Shown in pieces: positions 1 through 11,169 of a DNA stretch of 64,000 nucleotides; within the stretch, counting starts at the first letter, position 1, and each line of letters begins with the position of its first letter. Below the pieces are notes generated by a model. That model saw nothing but the letters and a program-made list of their open reading frames with translations, did no database searches and had not been told where the DNA came from. Both the position numbers and the translations under genes were made by a program. Source of the DNA: Liolophura sinensis (taxonomy: Eukaryota; Mollusca; Polyplacophora; Chitonida; Chitonidae); contig NC_088307.1 in the NCBI RefSeq assembly GCF_032854445.1, forward strand, positions 9,870,017 to 9,934,016. The letters run 5' to 3'.

Positions 1-184
1 AATGTCTAGAGTACGGCCTTGAACACAATCAATAACTCAATCTGTCAGTTGATCTATTCAAATGAATGGATTCTAGATTTCTTGTTAATGAAAATGTCGA
101 AAATGGTGAGAAAAAATGCGAGCAATTCTTGATATTTATGATGCTAAAAGTTATGACATTTTAAAAGAAACATAATTTTTTTAT

Positions 185-320
185 TGGTTTATTGTTTTTT
201 ATTGGTCTTTTACGCCGTACTCAAGACTATTTTGCTTATACAACGGCGACCAGTATTATTCCGGAAGAAACTGGGCTAAAAAAAAACACCTCCATTCGCA
301 GGCTGCTTCCCCGGGTGCTA
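185..320 (-). mobile_element. SINE family 1 fragment (tRNA-derived, AAAT-tail type)
   Basis: The reverse complement of the SINE 3' half is recognisable from 'acgccgtactcaaga' and the 'ggcgaccagtattattcc' block. It sits in the downstream intron of the bZIP gene and is diverged and truncated at the tRNA end. Confidence 0.75.
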
Positions 321-450
321 CTCCTTACATTATTCATTATTTGTTGTTCATTATTTTTGTACAAAATTTGCAGTGGTAGCATCGAGGTATAGTAAATGTA
401 GGGAGCGCTGTGAGGAGTTTGAAGCCAGAGTTAAATTTTAAAATAGTGAC

Positions 451-558
451 CTGTTCAAGAAGAGTCTCTTGTTCGTTCTTCTTTTCCCTGCAGCGTCTGG
501 CTGATAATTTGTTCAGATCCCGTCGCCTTAATCTCCGTCTTATGTCTTCCTCTGTCGG
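451..558 (-). CDS. bZIP gene, basic-region exon
   Basis: This is a 108-nt exon of 36 codons. The acceptor is TCATCACAG (AG at 560-559) and the donor is GAACAG|GTCACT (GT at 450-449). It encodes EEDIRRRLRRRDLNKLSARR followed by CREKKNEQETLLEQ, the DNA-binding basic region with the start of the zipper spacer. From memory, the corresponding FOS exon is also 108 bp, which supports homology. The next (zipper) exon is not visible in positions 1-450. Confidence 0.85.
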
Positions 559-3064
559 CTGTGATGACAATATATTCACTTAAACAACTAGAATGGAGGT
601 TATGGTTTTAAGGAAATGAAAAAAAAAGTTCTGTACAATAAAAAATCAAATTCATTTGTGAAGCATGTTGTATATCCCTTAATAGCCCTATATTTCATGT
701 CAATGGCTGGAATGTTTCGAAAATGACATCATGGATTAACTTCGAAACACGTGACCAAAATAGCGCCTCCGCTTATCAATTTTAACAATCAAACGTGAGT
801 TATTTCTATAACCTTAAACTCAGATTCAGTTTTTTCCCCTCCTCAGGTCCGTTATTAGACATCTGTATGGATATATTACATATGTCCCCATTTTACCCCT
901 GGCCAGATTTTTCTGACGAATTTGGCCAGTTAATTAGACACAGATTCTTATTCTGAACGGTATTTACGACTATAACAGCGTTGTACAAAATAATTAGGGA
1001 TGAACGTTTTAGCTGTGACACCATGCGATCATTGATTTAAACCTTCTTGCCTATTTAACTCAGGAGGGCAGGGCATGATGAATGCAACATCATGTTTTCG
1101 GTTTACTTAATATGGCGTATCCCATGATCAAAGAATTCCAATTAAAAGCTGATTTATTTCGTTATGCAGTCACATCAGGAAAAGATGGCTACGGCCGTTT
1201 AAGTACTTTTTTCACCCTTCATCCGAAATAACAAACAATATACTATTTCTTTTCGTTTAATATTTTTACTTAATTGAATGTTTCGTGAAGAAAGGGTTGA
1301 TTTCGAACACTCGACCTTACTGGCCATCGCCCTATGATGTGAAGTGTCTAATAAACCAATTCAACATCACCCAGGTAAATGTGAGGAATTTATTACATAA
1401 TAAGTAAGAGTAGTGTGTCTTGTCTTGTAAGGTTTTGCTACTTTTGTACTTTGTCAGTTAATATTTTTATATTTGAACGCATTCAAACGGTACAGCTGTC
1501 ATATCGACATGTCGAATTCGACAAGTGGAATGAAAAAAGGGCTTGTCCATTTCATAAACAGGGTTCTCATGCTGGCTTCCTCTCCGGCCGTACGTGGGAA
1601 GGTCTTGCAGCAACCTGCGGATGGTCGTGGGTTTCCCCCGGGCTCTGCCCGGTTTCCACTCACCATAATGCTGGTCGGCGTCGTATCAATGAAATATTCT
1701 TGAGTACGGCGTAAAACACCAATCAAATAAATAAATAAACAGGGTTCAGGCGATGTGATAAGTCGAATAGTAATAATAGTATGAAATGACCTAATGTCAT
1801 TCGAACTGTCGATTCGACCATCGCGCCGTGTGATCAGCGATTCATCGAGTCAGTTAGTGAACTGTCGAAAGACGGTTGGATCTCGACTCAGTAAACGAAA
1901 ACGAAGTGGCGGGATGATGGCGGGAACCCGTACCCATGACAACCATTATTCTCCCAGAGATACCTGATATGGATCCTCTGTCAATTTATCTCGGTTTGAG
2001 TCGATGGGACTCAAGTCCAATCCGTCGAAATGTCGTCGTACTTGTATCAAGCATTTGAGTTCTTGTTTAATCAGAGGCGTAAGTCGTGCCGAGGCGATGC
2101 TGTCTAGAGTCGCCTGCGTGAAACAAGGGTCTTCCAATACATCCGGGGACTCGTCCAACACATCCACGGGCAAGGTGACGAAATCTTCTGATTGGTCAAC
2201 ATCGTCTTCCGGAGACGGCGATAATAACGATGAAAGGCTTGAGTCATCTTCCGGTAAAACGGCAGATTTGGGCGATAGATTTATGTCAGCGTCCGCTTGC
2301 GCCATAAACACGACGGGTATGTCTTCTTCAATATCCGGTGATATTGGAGATGAGAGTACACTGACGGTAGGTGTTGTGATATCTTTCAGCGGTTGGCTTA
2401 TTTGTACATCCGGTGACACTGGAAATGTTAGCAGCTGGCTTATCTTAAGATTCGATGATCCAACGTATGTCACTGAATGGGTTATTTCAAGATCCGATGA
2501 CACATCAGATGTTAGGGATTGGCTTTCTCCACGATACGGTGACTCATCGGTTATCAGCGATCGACTTATTTCAAGGTCCGGTGAGACAGGGTATGTGCCC
2601 GATTCTTTTAATCGAAGATCACAAGACATATCCAATGTCAGCGGCTGACTTACTGAAATATCCGGTAACACAGGATATGTCACCGATTTTGTTGTCGGCG
2701 ATTTGCGTACTCTAAAATCCCGTGACACAGAGGATATGGGCGATTGGTTTGCTTGGACATCAGATATTACACCACTACACAGCGTTTGGCACACTTCAGC
2801 ATCCGACTCCCGCGATTCGTTTAAATCAGTTTTCGGCAGTAAAGCTAGAAATTCCGGCAACGTATCCAGTTCCACACTGGAGGACCTTCTTTGCCTTTCT
2901 CCATGTTCCAGTCCGTTAACATCGTCTGAGATGCTGACGGTAGTATAATACCCGCTGGAACTATCACTGGAGCTCTCACTAACACTGCGACGAACCTGTC
3001 TATCTTCATCTGGATCTAAAGGTCTTCCATTGTTCCCCGACCACGTTGGCAATGATACCAGCAT
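451..3064 (-). CDS. ATF3/FOS-like bZIP transcription factor, two exons, 3' part off the window
   Basis: Two minus-strand exons, 3064-1964 and 558-451, join in phase 0 across a GT-AG intron. The product is probably a nuclear dimeric bZIP regulator of the FOS/ATF3/JDP2 group, which bind AP-1/CRE sites. Seen: residues 1-327 are Ser/Asp/Pro-rich. LTPLIKQELKCLIQ (328-341) resembles the conserved ATF3 segment 'LTPFVKEELRFAIQ'. The second exon carries a basic region with the N-x-x-S-A-x-x-C-R signature (NKLSARRCR). The leucine zipper is not in the window and should lie to the left. The start at 3064 has a G at -3 (gagccATG). Family: vertebrate ATF3 is about 180 residues, so the roughly 330-residue N-terminal extension is unusual. 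Assignment to ATF3 rather than FOS rests on the LTPLIK block and is an inference. Confidence 0.78.
580..1565. other. Bulk of the intron of the bZIP gene
   Basis: Between the two bZIP exons this stretch shows no further exon with splice signals and no recognisable repeat other than the SINE that follows. Confidence 0.6.
1566..1740 (+). mobile_element. SINE family 1, 3' two-thirds
   Basis: Contains the conserved core (ctcatgctggcttcctctc, ggccgtacgtggga, ctctgcccggtttcc, ccataatgctgg, cttgagtacggcgtaaaaca) and an AAAT tail. It lacks the tRNA head seen in the full copy at 51677 and lies inside the bZIP intron. Confidence 0.88.
1964..3064 (-). CDS. bZIP gene, first coding exon (acidic Ser-rich N-terminal half)
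   Basis: This exon has 367 codons. The donor TATCAG|GTATCT (GT at 1963-1962) ends it in phase 0; read-through would add five codons before a stop at 1946. Residues about 125-245 contain degenerate repeats of the form S-P-D-x-x-I-S-Q-P-L-T (for example VSPDLEISRSL, VSPDVQISQPL), suggesting internal expansion of an activation-type region. The plus-strand frame is also open here (2004-2648), but it lacks family resemblance and is a shadow. Confidence 0.8.
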
Positions 3065-3196
3065 GGCTCCAACAGACGCAAAAATGTTGGCAGTTATTTG
3101 GGTGGATTAGTGAGCTGAAAAATAAAAAAGTTAAAGATAGAAGGACAGAAATTTTAAGCAAGTCAAAAGCGAAACTGTTTCCACTACCTCCAAATT

Positions 3197-3198
<2 letters not shown>

Positions 3199-3268
<70 letters not shown>
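3199..3268. repeat. (AT)n microsatellite
   Basis: About 70 bases of nearly pure AT dinucleotide with one 'agat' interruption. It lies about 140 bp upstream of the bZIP start on the minus strand. Length is likely variable. Confidence 0.95.
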
Positions 3269-3272
<4 letters not shown>

Positions 3273-3436
3273 GTGTGAGAAAAAGCCACATTAAGAGAAC
3301 TGCCGATATAGCCACCTGGGGGGTAATTCTACGTAATTTAAGCTGGCTGAATGAATGACAAAACTCTGCTTAAAGCTAGCCAAATGAATGGCGAAACTCT
3401 GCTTAAAGTTAGCCAAATGAATATGTATGGAGAGAA

Positions 3437-4175
3437 GCCACACGGCAATCTCTGACCTATACTCTCTGCCACACCGCAAAATCTGCCCTACAACCTCTGC
3501 CACACAGCAATCTCTGAGCTGCAACCTCTGCCCTACAACCTCTGACACGCAGTAACCTCTGACCTATAATCTCTAATCTACAGGAACTTCTAACCTACAA
3601 CCTCTGGCCTATACACAGAAATGTATATGGAGGAAAGCCACACAGCAACCTCTGCCCTACAACCTCTGACACAATGGAACCTCTGGCCTACAACCTCTGG
3701 TATACAGCAACCTCTGACCTACAGTCTCTGCCCAACGGGAACTTCTGCCCTACAACATCTGACCTGCAATCTATAATCTACAGGAACTTCTAACCTACAA
3801 CCTCTGACCTACACACAGAAATGTATATGTAGGAAAACCACACAGCAACCTCTGATCTACAACCTTTGACACAATGCAACCTCTGGCCTTAAAACCTCTG
3901 ATACACTGCAACCTCTGATCTACAACCTCTGACACACAACAGCCTCTGACCTACACCCTTTGACACACAGCAACCTCTGACGTACACCCCCTGGCATACA
4001 GCAGCCTCTGACCTACATCCTGTGACTCACAGCAACCTCTGACCTACACCTTCTGACACACAACAGCCTTTGGCCTACAACCTCTGATGCACAGCATCCT
4101 CTGCCCAACACCCTGATACACAGCAACCTTTTTCCAACACCCTCTGATACACAACAACCTCTGACCTACTGCCTA
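3437..4175. repeat. Degenerate minisatellite of 'acctctgacctacaacctctg' type
   Basis: Many imperfect units of roughly 15-32 bases built from 'cctctga', 'cctaca' and 'cacagcaa'. The block from about 3437 to 3620 is re-used near 3621-3830 ('cagaaatgtatatg', 'gaacttctaacctacaa'), showing segmental duplication inside the array. No coding potential is supported. Confidence 0.85.
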
Positions 4176-4389
4176 TAACCACCTCCGTTTATCCGTATAT
4201 CTATGTAAATTTCATGACTTTCAAAGTCATGGAGATTTGAGACTGTTCATGCTTCATCGACCTTTCCTTGATCATTGATTCAACAGGACGCTGTTTCTCA
4301 AAGCATTCGTGATGCTGATCGCATACCGTCCGTATGTGAGGTCATGGTGATTAGGTTGGCACAACGTTCCGTCCTCTTTAAGACACAGA

Positions 4390-4735
4390 CTGCAGGTGCC
4401 AGTTGCTCAAAAGTGTATGTGAGCTAATCTAACCTTAAATTTTAACACCAGTCTCATCTTTGTACAAAGTAACTGGTACTTTAATGGACTCGGTTGTTCA
4501 AAACTGCTTTGAAACTTAATACCAGATTTAACTTAACGCCAAGTCTTCAAGTCTTGTCCATAGCCCGAAAAATTGTGTATCAGTATATTAAATATATGTT
4601 AAAACTGTTGCTGTTATACTTTGACTTTGGACAACTGCCTTGGCTGAGGAGTTTGGCTGAAATTTTAAATATAAAATATAACCTAATACCAGTATTAGCT
4701 AATACACTTTTGAACAACTGGGCTCAGAGCACAAT
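4390..4735. mobile_element. MITE-like palindromic element, family B (long copy)
   Basis: The left end 'gttgctcaaaagtgtatgtg' and the right end 'aatacacttttgaacaactg' are inverted copies of each other. Shorter relatives occur at 10846-10985 and 31208-31345. The internal 'accttaaattttaac' and 'taataccagat' blocks are mirrored as well. There is no transposase. This copy appears to contain a nested second half (from about 4480). Confidence 0.6.
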
Positions 4736-5118
4736 AAGTGCTTTAGCACTCGCTAATTCCATTATATATATATCTCGAACGTCTTTCACACGCATGCGTA
4801 ATACACGATGATCTTAACAGATGTTTTTATTCTTTACATTCACATTCTTACTTTCTCTCTCCTTGACGCTAAAATTCTTTCGTTACAAAAGAGAAAATAA
4901 AAGAAATAGGACAACAGTCAGATCATTATCCCACGAATATCCGTATCATCTTAAAATACAAAGTATATGATTTCATTTGCATGATTAATACCGGTCTCAG
5001 AAGATTGAAAATCACATTTTGTGTGAGTCGAGTTGTTTTTTCTTTTGGTTCAAGTAATGTCTACGTTTCAAAACTTCTCTTTGTAAAGACTGTACCTAAT
5101 CTACTTATTTACCTGACG

Positions 5119-5165
5119 TTTAACGCCGTACTCAAGAATGATTATTTTACTTCAGCAGCAATCGT
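5119..5165 (-). mobile_element. SINE family 1 short 3' fragment
   Basis: Only 'ttaacgccgtactcaagaat' and a few adjoining bases match the reverse complement of the SINE tail. It is otherwise unique. Confidence 0.4.
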
Positions 5166-5285
5166 AAGGTGTGTGCTTGGCGGGAACAAGCATAGCATGT
5201 AAGTAGTAGAGAATGTTGCAAACGCGTCGCATTGGGGAGGTGGGATTGATAAGGTGGAGGTGTGTCGTTCAGTCCGCGCTCCACT

Positions 5286-5335
5286 AGGCGCATGCGCGTA
5301 CGTCACACGAGGCTTGCCCACGGACCAATGAGCCC
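5286..5335. promoter_or_regulatory. Candidate promoter: NRF1-like palindrome, CRE-like site and CCAAT box
   Basis: Within 45 bp are GGCGCATGCGCG (about 5288-5299), TACGTCAC and ACCAATGAG (about 5323-5331). NRF1 binds GCGCATGCGC, CREB/ATF proteins bind TGACGTCA half sites, and NF-Y binds CCAAT. It lies 2.2 kb upstream of the bZIP start codon on the opposite strand, so it could serve that gene through a leader exon. No transcript start is visible. Confidence 0.35.
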
Positions 5336-5625
5336 AGCTCCTTCAGCTCCATGTCGCGCCCAAACTGACCAGTGGGTGAGCTCGATTTCGTTCGCGTCAA
5401 AATTGACAAATGGGTGAACTCCATTCCCGCCACACGCGAGAGTAGCTCATTCAGCTCCATTTCGCGCCAAAACTGACCTATGGGTAAGCTCCATATCGCA
5501 CCAAAACGTCAACAATCACGCGGTCTTGGTATGTTGGGAGTTGAGCAGCTCCTTCTGAGCAGCCTCTTGAGCGCAGCTCCTTCAGCTCCCCGACGCCCAA
5601 ACTGACCCATGGGTGATCACGTGGT
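5330..5625. repeat. Diverged repeats of 'agctccatttcgcgccaaaa' type
   Basis: Four or more imperfect copies of a unit containing 'agctcc(at/tt)', 'tcgcgcc(a)aaactgacc' and 'tgggtgagctc'. Spacing is irregular (about 60-110 bp). It follows the candidate promoter motifs directly. Confidence 0.6.
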
Positions 5626-5869
5626 CGGCCTTGGCGCCTGAATTTTGTTGACAAATGCATGTATACTGGATAATATATATCCGCTGTCGGGGATAGTTTC
5701 ACTCACTATACACGGACACAGGGACGACACCCGACTATGCTTCACACCAGCCGCCAGTCACGTCGCCAGTAGTGTTGTGTTCTATACTACATATATGTGT
5801 TCTTTCCGTCAAAGTCTTCCCGATTTTAATGTAGCCCTAACAAAAGATACGTGGTTAAGATATTAATAA

Positions 5870-8800
5870 CAATCTTCATAAAGAGCACTTTTTTGAATAG
5901 GCCGTTACAATGTACACAAAGCATACCAAGAAAAAATTAAACTGCAACTATTATTAAGTCTTCTTTGTTACATATTTTTCTCACGAGAAAATGGGGCTGG
6001 TTTTCAAATACAGGGAGGTTAAAAGATCCCCCAGGATCTCAGCCTATCACAACCTTCGGCCTACACGGACCTACCCAAGTATAACATTACGTGACATTCC
6101 AGTCATTTTCACGGGGTAAGATGCCACAATTTTAGGCTGGCCAACAGTAAAGACTATCCCTAAATGTGCTAAGAATAACACTTAACTCTAAGTAAAAGGA
6201 GACATGTTTGAAATGATGTCACTGCGTTATCATGTTTCTGCCTTAAGTCACGCCCATATATGTCTGAACACGCCAAATGCATGAATGAATTTGTGGTTAT
6301 CAACACTGTGAATGCTCGTAAATTTTACACATGCCTTCCACTCTTTTACAGAAATATAAGCCGATGAAACACTTACCTATCATGCTCACTGGCAAAAAAA
6401 TATCCAACGTTTTCATGACAAATTGTGGTTTGTACAAAGAAACCTTCTTTTTGGAGTGTAAAATGTGTTCACGGTTATGTGGTTTTGTACAGGCGAGCGA
6501 GTCGCCTTGATGGCGTCTATGTGTGTGTTTTTCGAATGATCCTGAGGTAAATACATATAAAATGCTAAACATGTAAAGGAAAAAAACACCTTGGAGATGT
6601 AGTATAGACCTCTACATGTGAAACAATATAAACATGGATATATAAGTGCAAAGCGATATATAATTTACACCGTGATGCAAAAAGAGGTATACAGTGAAAT
6701 AGGTCTGAAAAATTGTATAAACATCAAACTGAAAGAGAGGTGTAGGTTTGTGCATGTAAAACGATGTAAACATAAATAAACATAATATAGTAAGATGCAC
6801 CTGAGAGAATAAGGATGTAAACATCAAAGGGGTTTATAAGACTATATCTGAAAATTGATATTAACACCATAGAAGTATCCAGGCCCGTAGATGTAACTCG
6901 TTATATAGAAAACGCTGAGCTGCATTGGCCTGCAGATGAAGGACGATATATAACAATCGCTATCGTATAGGTTATTTCCGACCATCCGCAGGTTACTAAC
7001 AGATCCAACGATGTAGAAAGCGTTATGTAGCAATGTAGGCCAATATATCTCCAGAAATCTATGCATGTAAAACGAAGTGCTCACCAATCAACCAACAATA
7101 TGACCTAAAAACAAACACGACACCACACGAATCACGTTCTGAAATACTTGGTGAAATCCTGCATGTATGAAGTAGAGTACACCGATATCTCGGACTGCGC
7201 ATGCGCCGGACATGCAAATGCAAGGCCTACACATAGGACGGGAAGCGGTCGGTCAGTTTCGCTTTAAATTTTATACCCTTTTCTTCACTTGGGCTGAATA
7301 ATATTTATTAATTACGTAAAACAAAATGTTTTTTTTTTTAGCTTAGCATAATTAAATTATTAAATCCTCCAGAAACTCATGAAATTGGCGAAGGAAAGCT
7401 GAAATTTCCTGTACATATAGGCATATTAATCTGCGCCTAATATATATAGATTATCAGTTTTGATAAAACATATCTGTTAAACAGATATCGGTATATGTGT
7501 CATTATGACTCTTCAGTGCGTCTAATTTTAAAAAATATACAGATAGAAAAATTTGAAATTTAACATATATTTATCAAATTTAAATACTCTAATATAGGAC
7601 CTTATTATTAAGAATGCTTAATTGTTATTACGATGGCTATAATACACAAATCTGTGTAAAAAAACAAAAACAATTCAAACAAATAGATGATAAATATTAT
7701 CTGAGAAAGTCAAGAAAATTTGCATCAGGCGTATGAAAGACGTGGTGAGGTTTTTGATGATTCGGTGGGTCGTTCCTGACATCTATGATCTAACAACACT
7801 ATGATAAATACACTGGAATTAATATTATGAGACTACTATACGTGACAGAGCTCAGCATACAATGTTGGCTACTGTGGTTTACTCTGGTCTTAAATTCGAT
7901 AAACATTTCACAATACTGCACAACAGGCCTACATGCCACGTATCCGCTGTGTTTCTACAATGAGAGTATATACTGCGTGCCCCTACACACAACAGTACAG
8001 CAGCCTTCTCTGACGTAGTTCTTAAATTGACAGCGATGCAAACATTAACGAATATGAATTACCTGCGCAGAAATATAACAAGTCTGTCCTCCAGTGTCCG
8101 GCTGGAGTGACCAGTAGATCCTAACTGACCCTTAACATGACCCCAAGCATTCACCATACGCTGCCGACAGTTTCACAGAGTAGACCTTTGAACCGACTAT
8201 GCGGCTTGTGCAAGCAGAAAACAGAGGGGATATTTAAGGGGATTCCCCCGGTGTTTATCGCTGGAAATACCCAGCTGTAGCGTTACATTGTTGAACGGTT
8301 TGCAGAGGATTAGTGTGGCGTAAATAGACCTCTCGGTTAAAATTAGCATAAGATTATACAGTACAATTATAATATAAACACACTTCGGGATTATAATTAT
8401 ACTTTAAAATTTCGTTCGAATTTACTCCCCCTGTTACAGTATTAATTAAAAGGCCTTCAGCTAAAATCATGTTGAGGGCTTTTTTCAATTCTGAATGCCG
8501 TTCATTATTTAAAAGATGTGACCTATATGTGTGCGTACGCGTGTATGTGTGTACACTGAACATCTTTTAACGGTTTAGACAATCATATATAACCATCATC
8601 TCGGCGGTGTTTGAAGTCCTCATCTCCGTAGGCCTATAGAGTTAGTGATACACTGGCGTTATACCCAATAGGTTGTATATCAGGAAAAAATGGATTGATA
8701 GATTCATTAAATGGTGATTGACACCGTGCACTAGAATTCTGCTCATTATATGACGACAGTTAGCTTCATGGGTGGAGGAAACCGGAATACCAAAAGTAAA

Positions 8801-9600
8801 CAACCTATCTTCCCTGGACACCTGAAAAAATCGACTTCGTGCCGTAGCCAGCGAGAGATACATAATTTAATTTGATTTATTCATTTGATAAGTGTCCGTC
8901 GTTACTTTAGGTAATAAAAGTGACAACAGAGCAGTGTGCAGAGTCGGCAGCCTGGATATTTTTCTTTGCAGCAACACGAATTCATGATTAACTAAGTGGT
9001 TGAGACTTCTCGGCACTCATTCTAAACCAGGATATACCTTAATATACCTCGATGACGCTAACATTATACATAGTATTTTAATTCCGATGTAAGGAACGTT
9101 GCGTGATATATATCCTCATGCGTGATTGGACAGTCTGCGTCAGGTCTGGACTACACGGATCAATACTCGTCCAATGAAATGGACGCTCAGTATGCACCAT
9201 GCTAAAACAAGGATCTTATTAATTTGTTATAAAAACCATATAAACCATATCTTACATATTAAGGGTTAAATGCTTGGCAGTTCTTACCACCAAAAACGCG
9301 TGGAATATCTCATCAAAATGGCCACCAAAACATCACAAGCCCAGCGATACCTTGATCTCACTCCATAGCTCCATGGGTCACAAACTGGATCCATGGCGTT
9401 TCCATAGCAACTGGCCGCATGCTATTGGTCACTGAGGACGCTAGATCGACTGTTTTTACATCAGGTCATTTTGTCTGTTATCTGACGAACACTTTATAAC
9501 GTTATCTCTGACCGATTTAATGTTATACATTTTGTGATAAATAAAAATGATAGACTTCTTCATTAGTTTCCAGAATTAGGGAATTCCAGTGGAATGCCTC
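5870..9600. other. Long stretch without a recognisable gene
   Basis: No ORF here has a family resemblance or splice-flanked structure. Visible items are an A/T-rich block (7300-7700), an NRF1-like palindrome TGCGCATGCGCC at 7196-7207 followed by the POU octamer ATGCAAAT (about 7212-7219), and a SINE-like fragment near 8740-8840 ('atgggtggaggaaaccgg'). Confidence 0.6.
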
Positions 9601-9616
9601 TGTCGTTTTAATGGTA

Positions 9617-9870
9617 CACTAAAAAATAATCTGCTAATTTTAACAGAAAGTCTGGTGTCTGAATGATGCTAAAATATATTTTGCTGTTGCAACAGAATAT
9701 TCTGTTAAATATAACACACATGTTCTATTAATTCAACATTAAGATTATATTAGACTAACAGGATATTCTGTTGAACATGACATGATATTATGTTATAACA
9801 GCAGAATACATGCTAGCATCTCTCCGACAACAGACTTTCTATTAAAATTAACCGATTCATTTTTTGAGTG
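9617..9870. mobile_element. MITE family A, copy 1
   Basis: The terminal inverted repeats begin CACT..AAAAAAT and end ATTTTTTGAGTG, with the inner match 'taacagaaagtctg' versus 'cagactttctatt'. The dinucleotide TA flanks both ends (9615-9616 and 9871-9872), as expected for Tc1/mariner-type target sites. It is about 254 bp with no coding capacity, so it is non-autonomous. Confidence 0.8.
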
Positions 9871-10335
9871 TAGTTAGCGTTTATCCAATGTAGATATCGC
9901 TGCGCAGCTCATTTACATAATTTTCCAAACAAACATACGTTTTGTCATTTCTTTTAATACACACTAAAACACGTACCAAATAAATTATACAATAACTGAT
10001 TTTCGTGACCCAGTATATGAAATTGCTGAACACGGGTAGTCATCTCGTTTTATCACGTGCAGAGGTCATATAAACTGCCACTATGCCCGGATAATCACAT
10101 GACTGAATTGAGCCAATCGCAACACAGAATTGTCAGCAAAACTTCCCTGTCGTGTAATAAGCCAATTTAATGGATTTATCGCCCAGATATGTGTGTGTAA
10201 AGATTTTACCACTCAAACATTGGCAGATAAGCTAGTCTGGTGTGAGTGAATAGAGATATATGTAGACCTGACAATTTTTATTTAACCTACCGCTTTACCT
10301 CCCCGCTGTCATCCGAGACCCACTGTACGCTCAAG

Positions 10336-10585
10336 CACGCCCTATATATTTATTCATGCTTCAATAATTCAATGGCCGGTTGTATATGCTCAGTCAATAA
10401 TGCTTCAATAATTCAATGGCCGGTTGTATATGCTCAGTCAATAATGCTTCAATAATTCAATGGCCGGTTGTATATGCTCAGTCAATAATGCTTCAATAAT
10501 TCAATGGCCGGTTGTATATGCTCAGTCAATAATGCTTCAATAATTCAATGGCCGGTTGTATATGCTCAGTCAATAATGCTTCAAT
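10336..10585. repeat. 44-bp minisatellite, about five units
   Basis: Near-perfect tandem copies of a unit reading gcttcaataattcaatggcc followed by ggttgtatatgctcagtcaa and taat. The units are almost identical, suggesting recent expansion. The unit is clearly related to the 42-bp unit at 11.2-13.0 kb (gcctcaataaatcagtgacc...cagtaat). Confidence 0.95.
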
Positions 10586-10845
10586 TAAATCTGAGAATAT
10601 GTTTTAATCTTCCAAGCATATAGCTTTCAGAAATACAGATCTGTACTTTTTCCTTAACCAACATACGGAACTTGCTCGTCCTTCCGAGTGCGCTATGCTC
10701 AATTTGTCGCAGTTGTAAGTTACAAAAACATATATCTTTCAATATTCCAGTATTTCTGATTTCCATATTAGCTAATAATATGTTCAAGAGTTCATAATTA
10801 CGTTACGGGAAACGGTGCGGTAAAGCATGTGTTGAACCAGGGGGT

Positions 10846-10985
10846 CGTTGTTCAAATGTGTATTTAAGTTAAGTTAGGTTTAAATCTTTATACCAATCTC
10901 GTCCCAATACAAAGTAAATGGCACTTTAGTCTGCGCTAAAGTTAATACCGGGCCTAAGCCCTAATATACATTTGAACAACTGGGC
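10846..10985. mobile_element. MITE-like palindromic element, family B
   Basis: The left end 'gttgttcaaatgtgtattta' and the right end 'taatatacatttgaacaact' form terminal inverted repeats. The interior contains 'taccaatctcgtcccaata' and mirrored 'ttaagttaggttt' / 'aaagttaatacc' blocks. It is about 140 bp and non-coding. Confidence 0.7.
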
Positions 10986-11169
10986 CCAGTTTAATTAGCT
11001 CCAGGTTGGTTAATGTAAGGATTCATAGCGGTTAGTCTAGAAACTAAGCAGGAAATACGACCGGATGATCTCAGATCTGTGCTTCAATCTATGATATATT
11101 GTATCCAAACTTCAATACACAATAATCAGTAGTGCTTCAATAAATCATATAAATAAAACAAATTCAATA

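Noticed and set aside
2004..2648. 214-codon plus-strand ORF opposite the bZIP exon
   Set aside because: Antisense shadow of a Ser-rich exon; no homology and no splice context.
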